DNA of 14,615 nt from Comamonas sp. (GTDB lineage: Bacteria; Pseudomonadota; Gammaproteobacteria; Burkholderiales; Burkholderiaceae_C). The stretch spans positions 1 through 14,615 of the forward strand of contig JAHAYB010000207.1 of assembly GCA_018384835.1 (NCBI GenBank), read 5' to 3'. The notes beneath the pieces were generated by a model. The model saw only the letters and a list, made by a program, of their open reading frames with translations, was not told the DNA's origin and did not search any database. Of this stretch, positions 1 through 7,463 are shown piece by piece (position 1 is the first letter of the stretch; each line of letters starts with the position of its first letter). The position numbers were made by a program, and so were the translations under genes.

Positions 1-669
1 CGCTACGAAATCATTGCTGGTGAGCGCCGCTTTCGCGCTGCCAAGCTGGCGGGGCTAGAGTCCGTGCCGGTGCTGGTACGCCAAGTGCCAGACCAGGCCG
101 CCGCCATCATGGCGCTGATTGAAAACATCCAGCGCGAAGACCTCAACCCCCTGGAAGAAGCCCAAGGCTTGCAGCGCCTGGTGCAAGAGTTTGGCCTAAC
201 GCACGAGCAAACCGCCCAAGCCGTAGGCCGCAGCCGCTCCGCCGTTAGCAACCACCTGCGCCTATTGCTACTGGCCGAGCCGGTGCAAACCATGCTAATG
301 GCGGGCGATTTAGACATGGGTCATGCCCGCGCCCTGCTCAGGCTAGACAAGGCCGAGCAAATCACCACCGCCCACCAAGTTGCCAGCCGCCACATGACGG
401 TGCGCGATGCTGAAGCCCTGGTCAGAAAACTCGCCCTGCCTCCAGACACCCACGGCGCAGCCAGTGCCCGCGCAGCCCAAAAAAGCGGCGATGTTTTGCG
501 CGTAGAGGAAGAGCTGTCCGACCTCCTACTGGCGCAAGTGGAGGTGCGCGTAAAAAAGCGCGTTAAACGCCACGGCAAGCTGCAAGCAGCCGGGGAGTTG
601 AGCATTCAATTTAGCTCCATGGATGAGCTCAACGGCCTGATTGAGCGCCTGCGTGGCAGCTTTGCCTAA
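1..669 (+). CDS. parB: Chromosome-partitioning protein ParB, 3' part (5' end outside window)
   Basis: ParB binds centromere-like parS sites, spreads as a CTP-dependent clamp and works with ParA in origin segregation. The frame is open from base 1, so the N-terminus lies upstream; 222 residues are visible. The fragment begins inside the CTP-binding domain with the box GERRFRAAKLAG (fragment residues 7-18). It continues with the conserved ENIQREDLNPLEEA motif (41-54) and a helix-turn-helix near 66-87 (TAQAVGRSRSAVSNHLRLL). The end, from about 170, is the basic C-terminal dimerisation region. An internal ATG at base 64 is not the start, because conserved ParB sequence continues upstream of it. 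The stop codon TAA shares one base with the ATG of the next gene (TAATG), so the two are probably translationally coupled. ParA would be expected upstream. Identification is firm. Confidence 0.96.
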   Translation, partial: RYEIIAGERRFRAAKLAGLESVPVLVRQVPDQAAAIMALIENIQREDLNPLEEAQGLQRLVQEFGLTHEQTAQAVGRSRSAVSNHLRLLLLAEPVQTMLMAGDLDMGHARALLRLDKAEQITTAHQVASRHMTVRDAEALVRKLALPPDTHGAASARAAQKSGDVLRVEEELSDLLLAQVEVRVKKRVKRHGKLQAAGELSIQFSSMDELNGLIERLRGSFA

Positions 670-1547
670 TGCCGGGCTGGACGCATCGCCTGCTACCCTG
701 GCCGCTGCCCGCCTTATTGGTCTGGGGCGGCGCGTGGCTGCTGTATCGCTTGCTGCTGCTGGCAGGGCTGCCCTTGCTAGCCGCTGCGCTGGTGGCTACG
801 GGCTTGAGCGTGGCCGCCAGCGTGCTTGGGCGCAATTGGTGGCGGCGTGTGCTGCTGGCCTTGGGCTTTCCCCTGTCTTTGGTGGTGTTGCTGGCTTCGG
901 CAGGTAGCGTGTCGGCCTGGGCGTGGTTGTTGCCGCTGGCCGTTTTGCTGCTGATTTACCCGCTCAACGCCTGGCGTGACGCGCCGCTATTTCCCACCCC
1001 AACAGGGGCTTTAGATGGCCTTGCTCCCACACTGGACTTACCCGCCCAGCCGCGCATATTGGATGCGGGCTGCGGCCTGGGCGCTGGCCTACGTGCCTTG
1101 CGCCGTGCCTGGCCGCAAGCGCATTTGCATGGGGTGGAATGGAGCTGGCTGCTGCGCTGGGCGTGCGCTTTGCGCTGCCCTTGGGCGAAGGTGCGCCAGG
1201 GCAATATGTGGGCGCATGACTGGCGCGGCTACGATGTGGTGTACCTCTTTCAGCGGCCAGAGAGTATGTCCCGCGCCATGGTCAAAGCCATAACCGAGCT
1301 ACCCGCCGGTGCCTGGCTGGTTAGCCTGAACTTTCCCCTGCCCGATGAAGTGGCACCCACCCACAGCCAGTGCCTGCCTGATGGGCGCAGCGTCTATGCC
1401 TACCGCGCTCCGCTAGCTGAGGTGGATAGCGCCAGCCTGGCCGCTAGCGAGCAAGCCAGCTTTTTCCCGCCCGCCCCAGAGGGGGTGCAGGTGCGTGGGC
1501 AAATGCTCTACCCGCGTAAACGCCCACCCGGTGGGCGGCGGCGTTAA
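669..1547 (+). CDS. Membrane-anchored class I SAM-dependent methyltransferase-like protein
   Basis: This is a 292-residue protein of two parts. The first 100 residues are very hydrophobic, rich in Leu, Ala and Trp, with about four likely membrane segments (near 12-30, 32-54, 61-80 and 83-98). From about 128 comes a Rossmann-like methyltransferase domain. Motif I is ILDAGCGLGAGL (130-141), the acidic residue after strand 2 is probably E157 (HGVEWS), and a motif-IV-like strand is YDVVYLFQRPE (188-198). The tail is basic and proline-rich. I recall similar SAM-methyltransferase genes next to parB in Burkholderiales, but the substrate is unknown to me. The start ATG overlaps the parB stop with no separate Shine-Dalgarno site, implying coupled translation. 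The domain assignment is good; no reaction can be stated. Confidence 0.8.
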   Translation: MPGWTHRLLPWPLPALLVWGGAWLLYRLLLLAGLPLLAAALVATGLSVAASVLGRNWWRRVLLALGFPLSLVVLLASAGSVSAWAWLLPLAVLLLIYPLNAWRDAPLFPTPTGALDGLAPTLDLPAQPRILDAGCGLGAGLRALRRAWPQAHLHGVEWSWLLRWACALRCPWAKVRQGNMWAHDWRGYDVVYLFQRPESMSRAMVKAITELPAGAWLVSLNFPLPDEVAPTHSQCLPDGRSVYAYRAPLAEVDSASLAASEQASFFPPAPEGVQVRGQMLYPRKRPPGGRRR

Positions 1548-1697
1548 GAGTGTGCTCTACCAGTTCAGCCGCCCTATAGCCACGGGCGGGACTCATCATC
1601 ACCACGAATAGGGTGGGGCGCTAAAGTTGCATTAGAAAAATCTCTTATATAGGGTTTTCCCTGGCTAGAGGTGGGAGGACGTGCTTTTTGCGGGTAC

Positions 1698-1721
1698 AAA
1701 AAAAGGCAGCCGAAGCTGCCT
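1698..1721 (-). terminator. Intrinsic terminator of the porin gene, UUCG tetraloop
   Basis: Read on the minus strand, this is AGGCAGC, loop TTCG, GCTGCCT, running straight into a T tract (bases 1704 down to 1698). The stem is perfect and closed by the exceptionally stable C(UUCG)G tetraloop. It lies about 90 bases past the porin stop codon with no gene between, so it most likely ends the porin transcript. Confidence 0.85.
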
Positions 1722-1781
1722 GAGAAACGAGTAATTGCTCGCTGACCTGCGCACCATCATTCAAAGGAGCGCAGCCAGATG

Positions 1782-1802
1782 AAAAGGGGACGATTTGTCC
1801 CC
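1782..1802 (-). terminator. Proximal hairpin directly behind the porin stop
   Basis: On the minus strand GGGGAC, a five-base loop AAATC and GTCCCC are followed by TTTTC. The stem begins only 6 bases after the porin TAA (1811-1809). The perfect six-pair GC-rich stem and short T run suggest a first, weaker terminator or a 3' stabilising hairpin, with the stronger one at 1698-1721 behind it. Confidence 0.6.
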
Positions 1803-1808
1803 GCAGAT

Positions 1809-2966
1809 TTAGAACACGTGGCGAATACCCACGTTCACCGCAGTCTGGTTCACGCCAGCAACGGGAGAGCTGCCAGGCGTGCCGCCGCTGACTTGTACGG
1901 CCGAGTTATCGCCATTTTTGATATAGCCAATCTGTGCAAAGGTAGAAGTGCGCTTGGACAGCTTGTAAGTGCCGCGCAGTGCCAACAAGTCGGTGTTGTA
2001 GCCGCTCACACCGCTAAAGCGCATTCCTACCCATTGGGCGGCAAGGTCAAACTGGGGCGTAATCGGGTGTTGAGCACCCAAGTACCACATGTGGCCACGG
2101 CGGGCAGGGCTACCGAATAAGCCTGCTTCCTTGACGGTGTGGCGATTGACACCTGCGCCCACTTTGGTCTCACCGAGCTTGACCCAGCCATTCAAAATCA
2201 GGCGGTTATGGGTGCTGCTGCTGGTGTTTAAGCCACCAAAGACGTTGCCTGCATCAGAGCCATGAATGCGGTCATTGGCCAGCGCAACGCCCCAGGTGGG
2301 GGCGTTGTACTTGACCATGACGGACCATTCGCGACAAGCCTTGCTGTCACCAGCGGCCTCACCTGCACAGTTGGTTCCAGCAGGGGTGCCGCTACCGGTG
2401 GGAGGGCCCGCTTTCACCGTGTCGCGGCCAAAGCTATAGGTTGCGCCCAAGCCCCAGCCGTTTCGGTCGTACATATAGCCAATGGCGTTGTCAGCACGGG
2501 CATTGGGGATGTAGCTATCAATCGAGCCTGTGCCGTAGATACCGCCGCCCAGCGTATCGGCATGAATGCCTGACCAGAAGGTCATGGTGTAGATACGCCC
2601 CAGGGTGATGGTGCCAAAGTCGCCCTTCAAGCCCACAAATGCTTGACGGCCAAAGGCGCGGCCACCTTGACCCATGGTGCCATCGCCGGGGTCAATACCC
2701 ATCTCTAGGGTGAAGATGGCGCTCAGGCCATTGCCTAGGTCTTCCGAGCCACGAAAGCCCAGACGCGAAGGGGCAGAGTTAGAGGCTGTAGGCAGGCGCG
2801 AGAGCCCCTTTTTATTGGCACCCACGTTGTTAACGTACTCAACGCCCGTATCCAGCAAACCATAGATGGTGACGCTGGAGCCTTGCTGTGCCATGGCATT
2901 GCTGCACAGTGCGACACCAGCGGCCACAGCCGTGAGTGGAGCCAAAAAGCGGGAAATGGATTTCAT
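1809..2966 (-). CDS. General outer-membrane porin, Gram-negative porin (Omp32-like) family
   Basis: This is a trimeric 16-strand beta-barrel porin for passive uptake of small, often anionic, solutes; the precursor is 385 residues. I start at the ATG at 2966, not an in-frame codon 12 residues upstream, because AGGAG stands 7 bases before it and a clean signal peptide follows: MKSISR, a hydrophobic core, and cleavage after AMA at residue 26 (mature QQGSSVTIYG). Family marks are the first strand SVTIYGLLDTGVEY, PSRLGFRGSEDLG (66-78), GRQAFVGLKGDFGTITLGR (106-124, ending before loop 3) and the terminal Phe of GIRHVF needed for Bam-dependent assembly. Cys200 and Cys211 lie in a Gly/Thr-rich stretch that is probably an external loop and could form a disulfide. 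Two terminators follow. No clear promoter is seen; it should lie inside the 3' part of the upstream permease remnant. Confidence 0.93.
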   Translation of the reverse strand: MKSISRFLAPLTAVAAGVALCSNAMAQQGSSVTIYGLLDTGVEYVNNVGANKKGLSRLPTASNSAPSRLGFRGSEDLGNGLSAIFTLEMGIDPGDGTMGQGGRAFGRQAFVGLKGDFGTITLGRIYTMTFWSGIHADTLGGGIYGTGSIDSYIPNARADNAIGYMYDRNGWGLGATYSFGRDTVKAGPPTGSGTPAGTNCAGEAAGDSKACREWSVMVKYNAPTWGVALANDRIHGSDAGNVFGGLNTSSSTHNRLILNGWVKLGETKVGAGVNRHTVKEAGLFGSPARRGHMWYLGAQHPITPQFDLAAQWVGMRFSGVSGYNTDLLALRGTYKLSKRTSTFAQIGYIKNGDNSAVQVSGGTPGSSPVAGVNQTAVNVGIRHVF

Positions 2967-2973
2967 GAAAAGT

Positions 2974-2978
2974 CTCCT
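2974..2978 (-). promoter_or_regulatory. Ribosome binding site fixing the porin start
   Basis: AGGAG on the minus strand, 7 bases before the ATG at 2966. It supports the start at MKSISR, since the longer frame would place this site inside the coding sequence and put residues MRFFSLVHRRLF in front of a complete signal peptide. Confidence 0.8.
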
Positions 2979-2989
2979 ATGGACGAGTG

Positions 2990-3030
2990 AAAAAAAGCGC
3001 ATGTGTTTTACGCCGTAGCATGTTGCGCTT
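2990..3030 (-). terminator. Inverted repeat with T7 tract in the permease-porin junction
   Basis: On the minus strand AAGCGCA (3030-3024) pairs perfectly with TGCGCTT (3001-2995), and the second arm runs into a T tract (2996-2990). The 22-base loop contains the permease stop codon (TAA, 3010-3008). It has the form of an intrinsic terminator closing read-through from mrdA and the permease, but it sits only 12 bases before the porin Shine-Dalgarno site. It could instead be a leader attenuator acting on porin mRNA. The loop is large for a terminator, hence modest confidence. Confidence 0.4.
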
Positions 3031-3643
3031 TAGGCAGGTAGTGCAGTACGCGGTTTTCTACCCACACTACCAAGCCATAAGCCACGATACCTACCAAGGT
3101 GAGCAAGGTGATGGCTACAAACACCGCAGCGGTGTTGCCCTGGCCTTCGCTGCTGACCAGCAAATAGCCTAAGCCTTTATTGCCGCCCACCAGCTCACCC
3201 ACCGTCACGCCAATGACTGCCAAGGTGGAGCCAATGCGCAAGCCAGAAAACAGCGCAGGTAATGCAGAGGGAAATTCTACTAAGCGAAAAACTTGCAGGC
3301 GGCTGGCGTTGAGCGTTCTGACCAGGTTAATCATGTCAGGGTCCACTGTGCGAACAGCAGACAGGACGTTGATCATGATGGGGAAGAAGACAATCAAAAT
3401 CGCCACCAAAATTTTCGGATAGATGGTGTAACCCAACCACATCACAAACAGCGGGGCAAAAGCCACCTTGGGCGCGATTTGCAGGGCGAGAATGTAAGGA
3501 GACAATACCTTCTCGGCCATAGGTGAAAGCCCCAGTGCGACACCCACCTCCCCTAGCGCAAGCAAAGCCGCAGCCCAGGGCAGAGCGCCCGGACCGTGCT
3601 GGGTAAGGAGGGGGTGGGGGGCGGAAGAGGGGGGGGAGTGCAA
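3008..3643 (-). pseudogene. ABC transporter permease, NitT/TauT (SsuC/TauC) type, N-terminally truncated and orphan
   Basis: Such permeases form the membrane channel for nitrate, taurine, sulfonate or pyrimidine-precursor import. The open frame gives at most 211 residues from a TTG, against roughly 250-270 usual. Family-like sequence begins only near residue 31 (GEVGVALGLSPMAEKVLSPY). The stretch PKVAFAPLFVMWLGY (58-72) and the ATPase-contact EAA loop (EFPSALPALFSGLRIG, 123-138) are well kept, followed by two hydrophobic segments (about 139-153 and 172-197). The N-terminus with its first membrane helices is missing, replaced by a Pro/Ser-rich stretch read through a C8 tract. There is no Shine-Dalgarno site, and the upstream boundary lies 2 bases from the mrdA stop. 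No ATPase or binding-protein gene is nearby. I read it as a remnant cut by a rearrangement, though the conserved part is still open. The substrate cannot be told. Confidence 0.75.
3601..3636 (+). other. G-quadruplex motif with G8 homopolymer at the mrdA-permease junction
   Basis: The plus strand carries four G tracts: 3601-3603, 3610-3614, 3616-3621 and 3629-3636, with loops of 6, 1 and 7 bases. This fits the common G3+N1-7 quadruplex pattern. The last tract is an uninterrupted run of eight G (C8 in the permease reading direction). The run lies at the point where the permease similarity has been lost. Confidence 0.7.
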
Positions 3644-3645
3644 GC

Positions 3646-5757
3646 TCAGGGGGCGCTGTGAGCGGCTGGGCGTGCAGGTTTTTTTGTTGCTAAAGCCTCT
3701 TGTGCAGCGGCTTGCTCGGCCGCTTGTGCTTGCTGCGCTGCTAGGGCGGCCATGGCTTTGGCATAGTCACCAGGCTGGTGGGGGCGTAGGTCAGGGATGG
3801 TGATGCGCTCGTACTGTGAGAGCAGGTGATGAATCGGGCGATGGCTGCCAATGGGGGTGCTGGCCTTGCCTTGCTGCATGGCGGCCATGTCCTCTTCGCT
3901 GGGATAGCGCCCCAGTAGCCAATAGTCAAACACGCGCCTAGCCATGGGGGCGGCTGCGGCTGCGCCAAACCCGGCGTTTTCCACAATCACGGCAACGGCA
4001 ACCTCGGGGTTTTCTGCGGGCGCATAGGCCATATAGAGCGAGTGGTCGCGCTGGTGTTCGGCGAGTTTTTTGGCATCGTAGCGCTCTTTTTGCCCAATGC
4101 TAACGGCCTGGGCGGTGCCCGTTTTGCCCGCTGAGGTGTAGGGCGCTCCGGCAAATATGCTGCGGGCTGTGCCTTCGGTGGTGACCGCTTGCAGGGCATC
4201 ACGCACGGCTTTAATGTGGGCTGGGCGGTAGCCTAAATTAACCCCTGGGGGCTGTTGCAAGGCTTGGTAGCTTTGGTCGGTGGCATTAATAATCCCCAGC
4301 CCCAGATGCGGTCGGTGTTGGATACCGTGGTTTGCCAGCATGGCGGTGGCATAGGTCAATTGCAGCATGGTGAAGCTGTTGTAGCCCTGGCCAATGCCTA
4401 GGGAAATCGTCTCACCGGCGTACCATTTTTTTTGTTCAGGGCGTTTGTAGGTATTTCTCTTCCACTGGGTGCTGGGCAGGATGCCTTTGGCCTCGCCGCT
4501 CAGGTCAATGCCTGTGACACCGCCAAAGCCCATGGGCGCTAGGTGCTGGTAAATCAGGTCCACGCCCATATCGTTGGCCAGCATGTAGTAATAGACGTTG
4601 GAGGATTTGATGATGGAGCGGCGTAAATTCGTCGGCCCATTAGGGTGGCCAGAGCGAAAGACGTGACCGCCAAACGTCCAACTACCGTTGTCTTGAATGG
4701 TGGTTTGAATCAGGCGCTTACCGGACTCTAGCCCCGCCAGCCCCATAAAGGGCTTGTAGGTGGAGCCTGGCGGGTAAGTGCCGCGCAGCGCTCGGTTCAG
4801 TAGCGGGCGGTCAATGGAGTTGTTTAGCAAGTCCCAATTTTCTTGGTCAATACCACCGACAAACAGGTTCAGGTCGTAACCCGGTTTGCTGACCATGGCC
4901 AGCACTTGGCCATTGCGCGGGTCAATGGCGACCAAAGCCCCCCGGCGCTCGCCAAACAGCTCTTCCACCATTTTTTGCAGGCCAATATCTATGCTCAAAA
5001 CCACGGTGTTACCAGCGGTGGGTTGGCGGCTGCTTAGGCTTCTGACGGCAAAGCCGGCGGCGGTGGTCTCTAGCTGCTCCCAGCCAGTTTGGCCGTGTAG
5101 CTGCTTTTCGTAGCTTTGCTCAATGCCTAGTTTGCCGATGACATCGGTGCCCCGGTAGTTGTCGGCATCTTCCCAGTCGGCAATCATGGCCTTTTCTTTT
5201 TGGTTGATGCGCCCGATATAGCCCAGCACATGCCCGGCCACATCGCCCAAGGGGTAGGTGCGAAACAGCCGCGCTTTGACATCCACGCCCGGAAAGCGCC
5301 AGCCTTGGGCAGCGAAGATGGCCACCTCCTCTTCACTCAGGCGGGTGCGCAGGGGGGTGGATTCAAAACTTTTGGTCTCGGCCATCAGGCGGCGAAACTG
5401 GCGGCGGTCGCGCATGGAGATGGGAATTAGCTCTGCCAGGGCATCGAGCGTGGCCTCCAAGTTGGGCACTTTGGAGCGCGTAATCTCCAGGGTGTAGGCG
5501 GCGTAGTTGGTGGCCAGCACTACGCCGTTGCGGTCCACAATCGTCCCCCGGTTGGGGGGCAGGGGCACGATGGCGGTGCGGTTACTCTCAGCGCGTAGGG
5601 CGAAGGCTTCGTGGCGCTGCACCTGCAAGACGTACAGGCGATAGCCCAGGATGCCAAACATCAGGAGCACCAACAAAGCCATCGCCCACAGGCGCAGGCG
5701 AAAGCCTTGCTCCCGGGTGCTTTGGAGGTGGTGTTTACCAAGTAGGCGCTGGCGCAT
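3646..5757 (-). CDS. mrdA: Penicillin-binding protein 2, elongasome transpeptidase
   Basis: PBP2 is the class B transpeptidase that crosslinks new peptidoglycan during cell elongation with RodA and MreBCD. The 703-residue protein has a short cytoplasmic N-terminus, one membrane anchor (about 23-45) and the dimerisation/pedestal domain beginning near NRGTIVDRNGVVLA (69-83). The transpeptidase domain has all three motifs: S332-T-Y-K335 (SxxK, nucleophile S332), S385-S-N387 (SxN) and K545-T-G547. The protein ends in an Ala/Gln-rich, basic tail (about 655-703), which makes it longer than the E. coli protein (about 630). It is the fourth gene of the mreB-mreC-mreD-mrdA set, 56 bases behind mreD. 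No good Shine-Dalgarno site precedes the ATG. The usual partner rodA does not follow; a permease remnant does. Identification is firm. Confidence 0.96.
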   Translation of the reverse strand: MRQRLLGKHHLQSTREQGFRLRLWAMALLVLLMFGILGYRLYVLQVQRHEAFALRAESNRTAIVPLPPNRGTIVDRNGVVLATNYAAYTLEITRSKVPNLEATLDALAELIPISMRDRRQFRRLMAETKSFESTPLRTRLSEEEVAIFAAQGWRFPGVDVKARLFRTYPLGDVAGHVLGYIGRINQKEKAMIADWEDADNYRGTDVIGKLGIEQSYEKQLHGQTGWEQLETTAAGFAVRSLSSRQPTAGNTVVLSIDIGLQKMVEELFGERRGALVAIDPRNGQVLAMVSKPGYDLNLFVGGIDQENWDLLNNSIDRPLLNRALRGTYPPGSTYKPFMGLAGLESGKRLIQTTIQDNGSWTFGGHVFRSGHPNGPTNLRRSIIKSSNVYYYMLANDMGVDLIYQHLAPMGFGGVTGIDLSGEAKGILPSTQWKRNTYKRPEQKKWYAGETISLGIGQGYNSFTMLQLTYATAMLANHGIQHRPHLGLGIINATDQSYQALQQPPGVNLGYRPAHIKAVRDALQAVTTEGTARSIFAGAPYTSAGKTGTAQAVSIGQKERYDAKKLAEHQRDHSLYMAYAPAENPEVAVAVIVENAGFGAAAAAPMARRVFDYWLLGRYPSEEDMAAMQQGKASTPIGSHRPIHHLLSQYERITIPDLRPHQPGDYAKAMAALAAQQAQAAEQAAAQEALATKKPARPAAHSAP

Positions 5758-5813
5758 CGTTAGAGAGCTGTGTCGAGACCTCGGGCGGGCGGGTGGATGG
5801 CGCGGGGGCGGGG

Positions 5814-6332
5814 CTAGAGGGCACGTTCTTCATCATTTTGCGGGGCGCGGCGCTGGGGTGCTTGCAGCAGCATCAAGGCCACCGGCCAGAGCAGTGCCTC
5901 TAATACCGGAGCCAGAGCCAGCCACAAGCCTGGGAACATATCGCCCGCCAGCATGTGTACCAGCATCTGCACAAAATGCGCCAGTGCAAAAACAGGCAGC
6001 ATCTGTAGCCCCTGCTGAACGCTAGAGAACCACACCAGTCGCCTGCTGTTGTATTGCGCAATAAACACCACCAGTACATAGGCTAGGGCAGTTTGCCCCA
6101 ACAGTGCGGCGTGCTGCACATCCATGCACAGCCCCAGCACAAAAGACCAGGCCAGGCCAATGCGGTAGGGCTGGTGAACCGCCCAAAATCCTAGCACCAG
6201 CATTAAAAAATCGGGCATCCAAATCCAACTGCTGCTGGGCAGCAAGTTCAGCACCAGTGCAAAAAACAAGCTCAGGCCAATAAACCAGGGGTTGGCGGGC
6301 ATGAGCAACTGCTCACCACGGGGCATGATCAT
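5814..6332 (-). CDS. mreD: Rod shape-determining protein MreD
   Basis: MreD is an integral inner-membrane protein of the elongasome that associates with MreC and influences PBP2 activation. The 172-residue protein, a usual length, opens with MIMPRGEQLLMPANPWFI and then has about five hydrophobic segments. GLCMDVQHAALLGQTALAY (about 88-106) matches the conserved family core (LGLLMDV-x-G-x-LGxHALAY in relatives), and APVLEALLWPVALMLLQAPQRR matches its C-terminal part. A second ATG two codons downstream (6326) is an alternative start; neither has a strong Shine-Dalgarno site. Only 15 bases separate it from the mreC stop, so the genes are surely cotranscribed. Confidence 0.92.
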   Translation of the reverse strand: MIMPRGEQLLMPANPWFIGLSLFFALVLNLLPSSSWIWMPDFLMLVLGFWAVHQPYRIGLAWSFVLGLCMDVQHAALLGQTALAYVLVVFIAQYNSRRLVWFSSVQQGLQMLPVFALAHFVQMLVHMLAGDMFPGLWLALAPVLEALLWPVALMLLQAPQRRAPQNDEERAL

Positions 6333-6347
6333 AGGGCTGCGGACTCT

Positions 6348-7376
6348 TTATTCGTCTGGGGTTGGGGTAGCGGGGGCGGGGGTGGATTCATCCGCTGCCT
6401 GCAAAGGCATGGGAGGGGTGCTGCGGCGCTGGGCGGATTTGTCGTCACGGTTTTTTTGCTCAGGGTTGGCCAAGTCTTGGCGCAAGCTCCACAGGTCTGG
6501 CAACTGCGCGGCCAAGGCCATGTTTAGGGGGGTGAGCACCATGGCATGGCGTGCCCCTTTCATACGGCCACTGGGCTGGGCCTCCACACGCAAGAAGACG
6601 GTGGTGCTTTGGCGCTCTACAGCGGTGACGATGGCCACGGGCAGCCCCTCGGGATAGACCCCATCCAGGCCGCTGGTGACCAGTTGGTCGCCGTCGTAAA
6701 TGTCGGCATTGCTGGGCATGAAGCGCAGCTCTAGGCGGTCAGCGTGTAGGTTAGAGGCGTTGCCATACAGCACCCCACGCACGCCCGAACGCGCTACCTG
6801 CACCGGAATGGCTTGGTCGCGGTCGGTGAGTAAGCGCACCTCGCTGGTAAAGGGCTGTACGCGGGTCACTTGCCCGAGTATGCCGCGCTCGTCCAAGACG
6901 GGGCTGCCTGGCTCCACTCCTGCAAGCTGGCCTTTGTCGATGATGACGCGGCGGGTATAGCTATCGGGCGACTCGTACACCACCTCGGCGGCCAGGGCGG
7001 AAGGCTCTAGGCGCTCGCGCAGCCCGAGTAGGGCACGTAGGCGGCGGTTTTCTTCGCTCAAAATTTCAGACTGACGCGCTTGCAGGCTGATGGCTGCCAT
7101 CTGCCGCCGCGCTTCCTGCGCCTGGCTTTGCGCGGACTCTAAAGACTCCCAATACCCCTTGCCCTCCACCATCCAGCGCAGCGGCTGCAACAGCGATTGC
7201 TGCAAGGGGTAGAGCGCCGTGGCAATGACTTGGCGCACTGGCTGGGTTAAGTGCCAACGCGCATCAATCACCATCAACGCCAGAGCCAGCAGGCACAGCA
7301 CTGCCAACTGCACATGGGTGGGCAGGCGGTTGTGCAGGAGCGAGGGGGCATCGTTCTCTAGGGTGCGCAAGCTCAT
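6348..7376 (-). CDS. mreC: Rod shape-determining protein MreC
   Basis: MreC is a bitopic periplasmic scaffold that binds PBP2 and opens it for synthesis. The 342-residue protein has a short cytoplasmic start (MSLRTLENDAP), one membrane helix (about 22-38) and a coiled-coil region rich in Gln, Glu and Ala (about 75-115). Two beta domains follow, with conserved stretches VIIDKGQLAGVEPGSPVLDE (144-163), RLLTDRDQAIPVQVARSG (181-198) and VTSGLDGVYPEGLPVAIV (233-250). Beyond about 285 comes a low-complexity tail rich in Pro, Thr, Gln and charged residues, which is common in betaproteobacterial MreC but poorly conserved. The gene starts 154 bases after mreB, a gap holding two inverted repeats. No Shine-Dalgarno site is evident before the ATG. 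Confidence 0.95.
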   Translation of the reverse strand: MSLRTLENDAPSLLHNRLPTHVQLAVLCLLALALMVIDARWHLTQPVRQVIATALYPLQQSLLQPLRWMVEGKGYWESLESAQSQAQEARRQMAAISLQARQSEILSEENRRLRALLGLRERLEPSALAAEVVYESPDSYTRRVIIDKGQLAGVEPGSPVLDERGILGQVTRVQPFTSEVRLLTDRDQAIPVQVARSGVRGVLYGNASNLHADRLELRFMPSNADIYDGDQLVTSGLDGVYPEGLPVAIVTAVERQSTTVFLRVEAQPSGRMKGARHAMVLTPLNMALAAQLPDLWSLRQDLANPEQKNRDDKSAQRRSTPPMPLQAADESTPAPATPTPDE

Positions 7377-7463
7377 GGGTGCGTGCCAGTTGTAGCCACA
7401 GCGGCCTTATGGGCTTGGTGGACTCAGATGAAAGCACAAACGGGCTTCAATGGGCTTAAAACG

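Noticed and set aside
1552..1583. Minus strand reads GTGGCTATAGGGCGG then CTGAACTGGTAGAGC, resembling the 5' part and D arm of a tRNA.
   Set aside because: The D stem does not pair, no anticodon arm or TTCGA arm follows, and the continuation runs into the end of the methyltransferase gene. At best a tRNA fragment, more likely chance.
1569..1589. Hairpin CCGCCC / GGGCGG after the methyltransferase gene, considered as its terminator.
   Set aside because: Nine-base loop and no T run on the plus strand; not enough to call.
1627..1653. TTGCAT and TATATAGG in the AT-rich part of the gap, considered as a plus-strand promoter.
   Set aside because: Spacing is only 13-15 bases and no plausible plus-strand gene follows.
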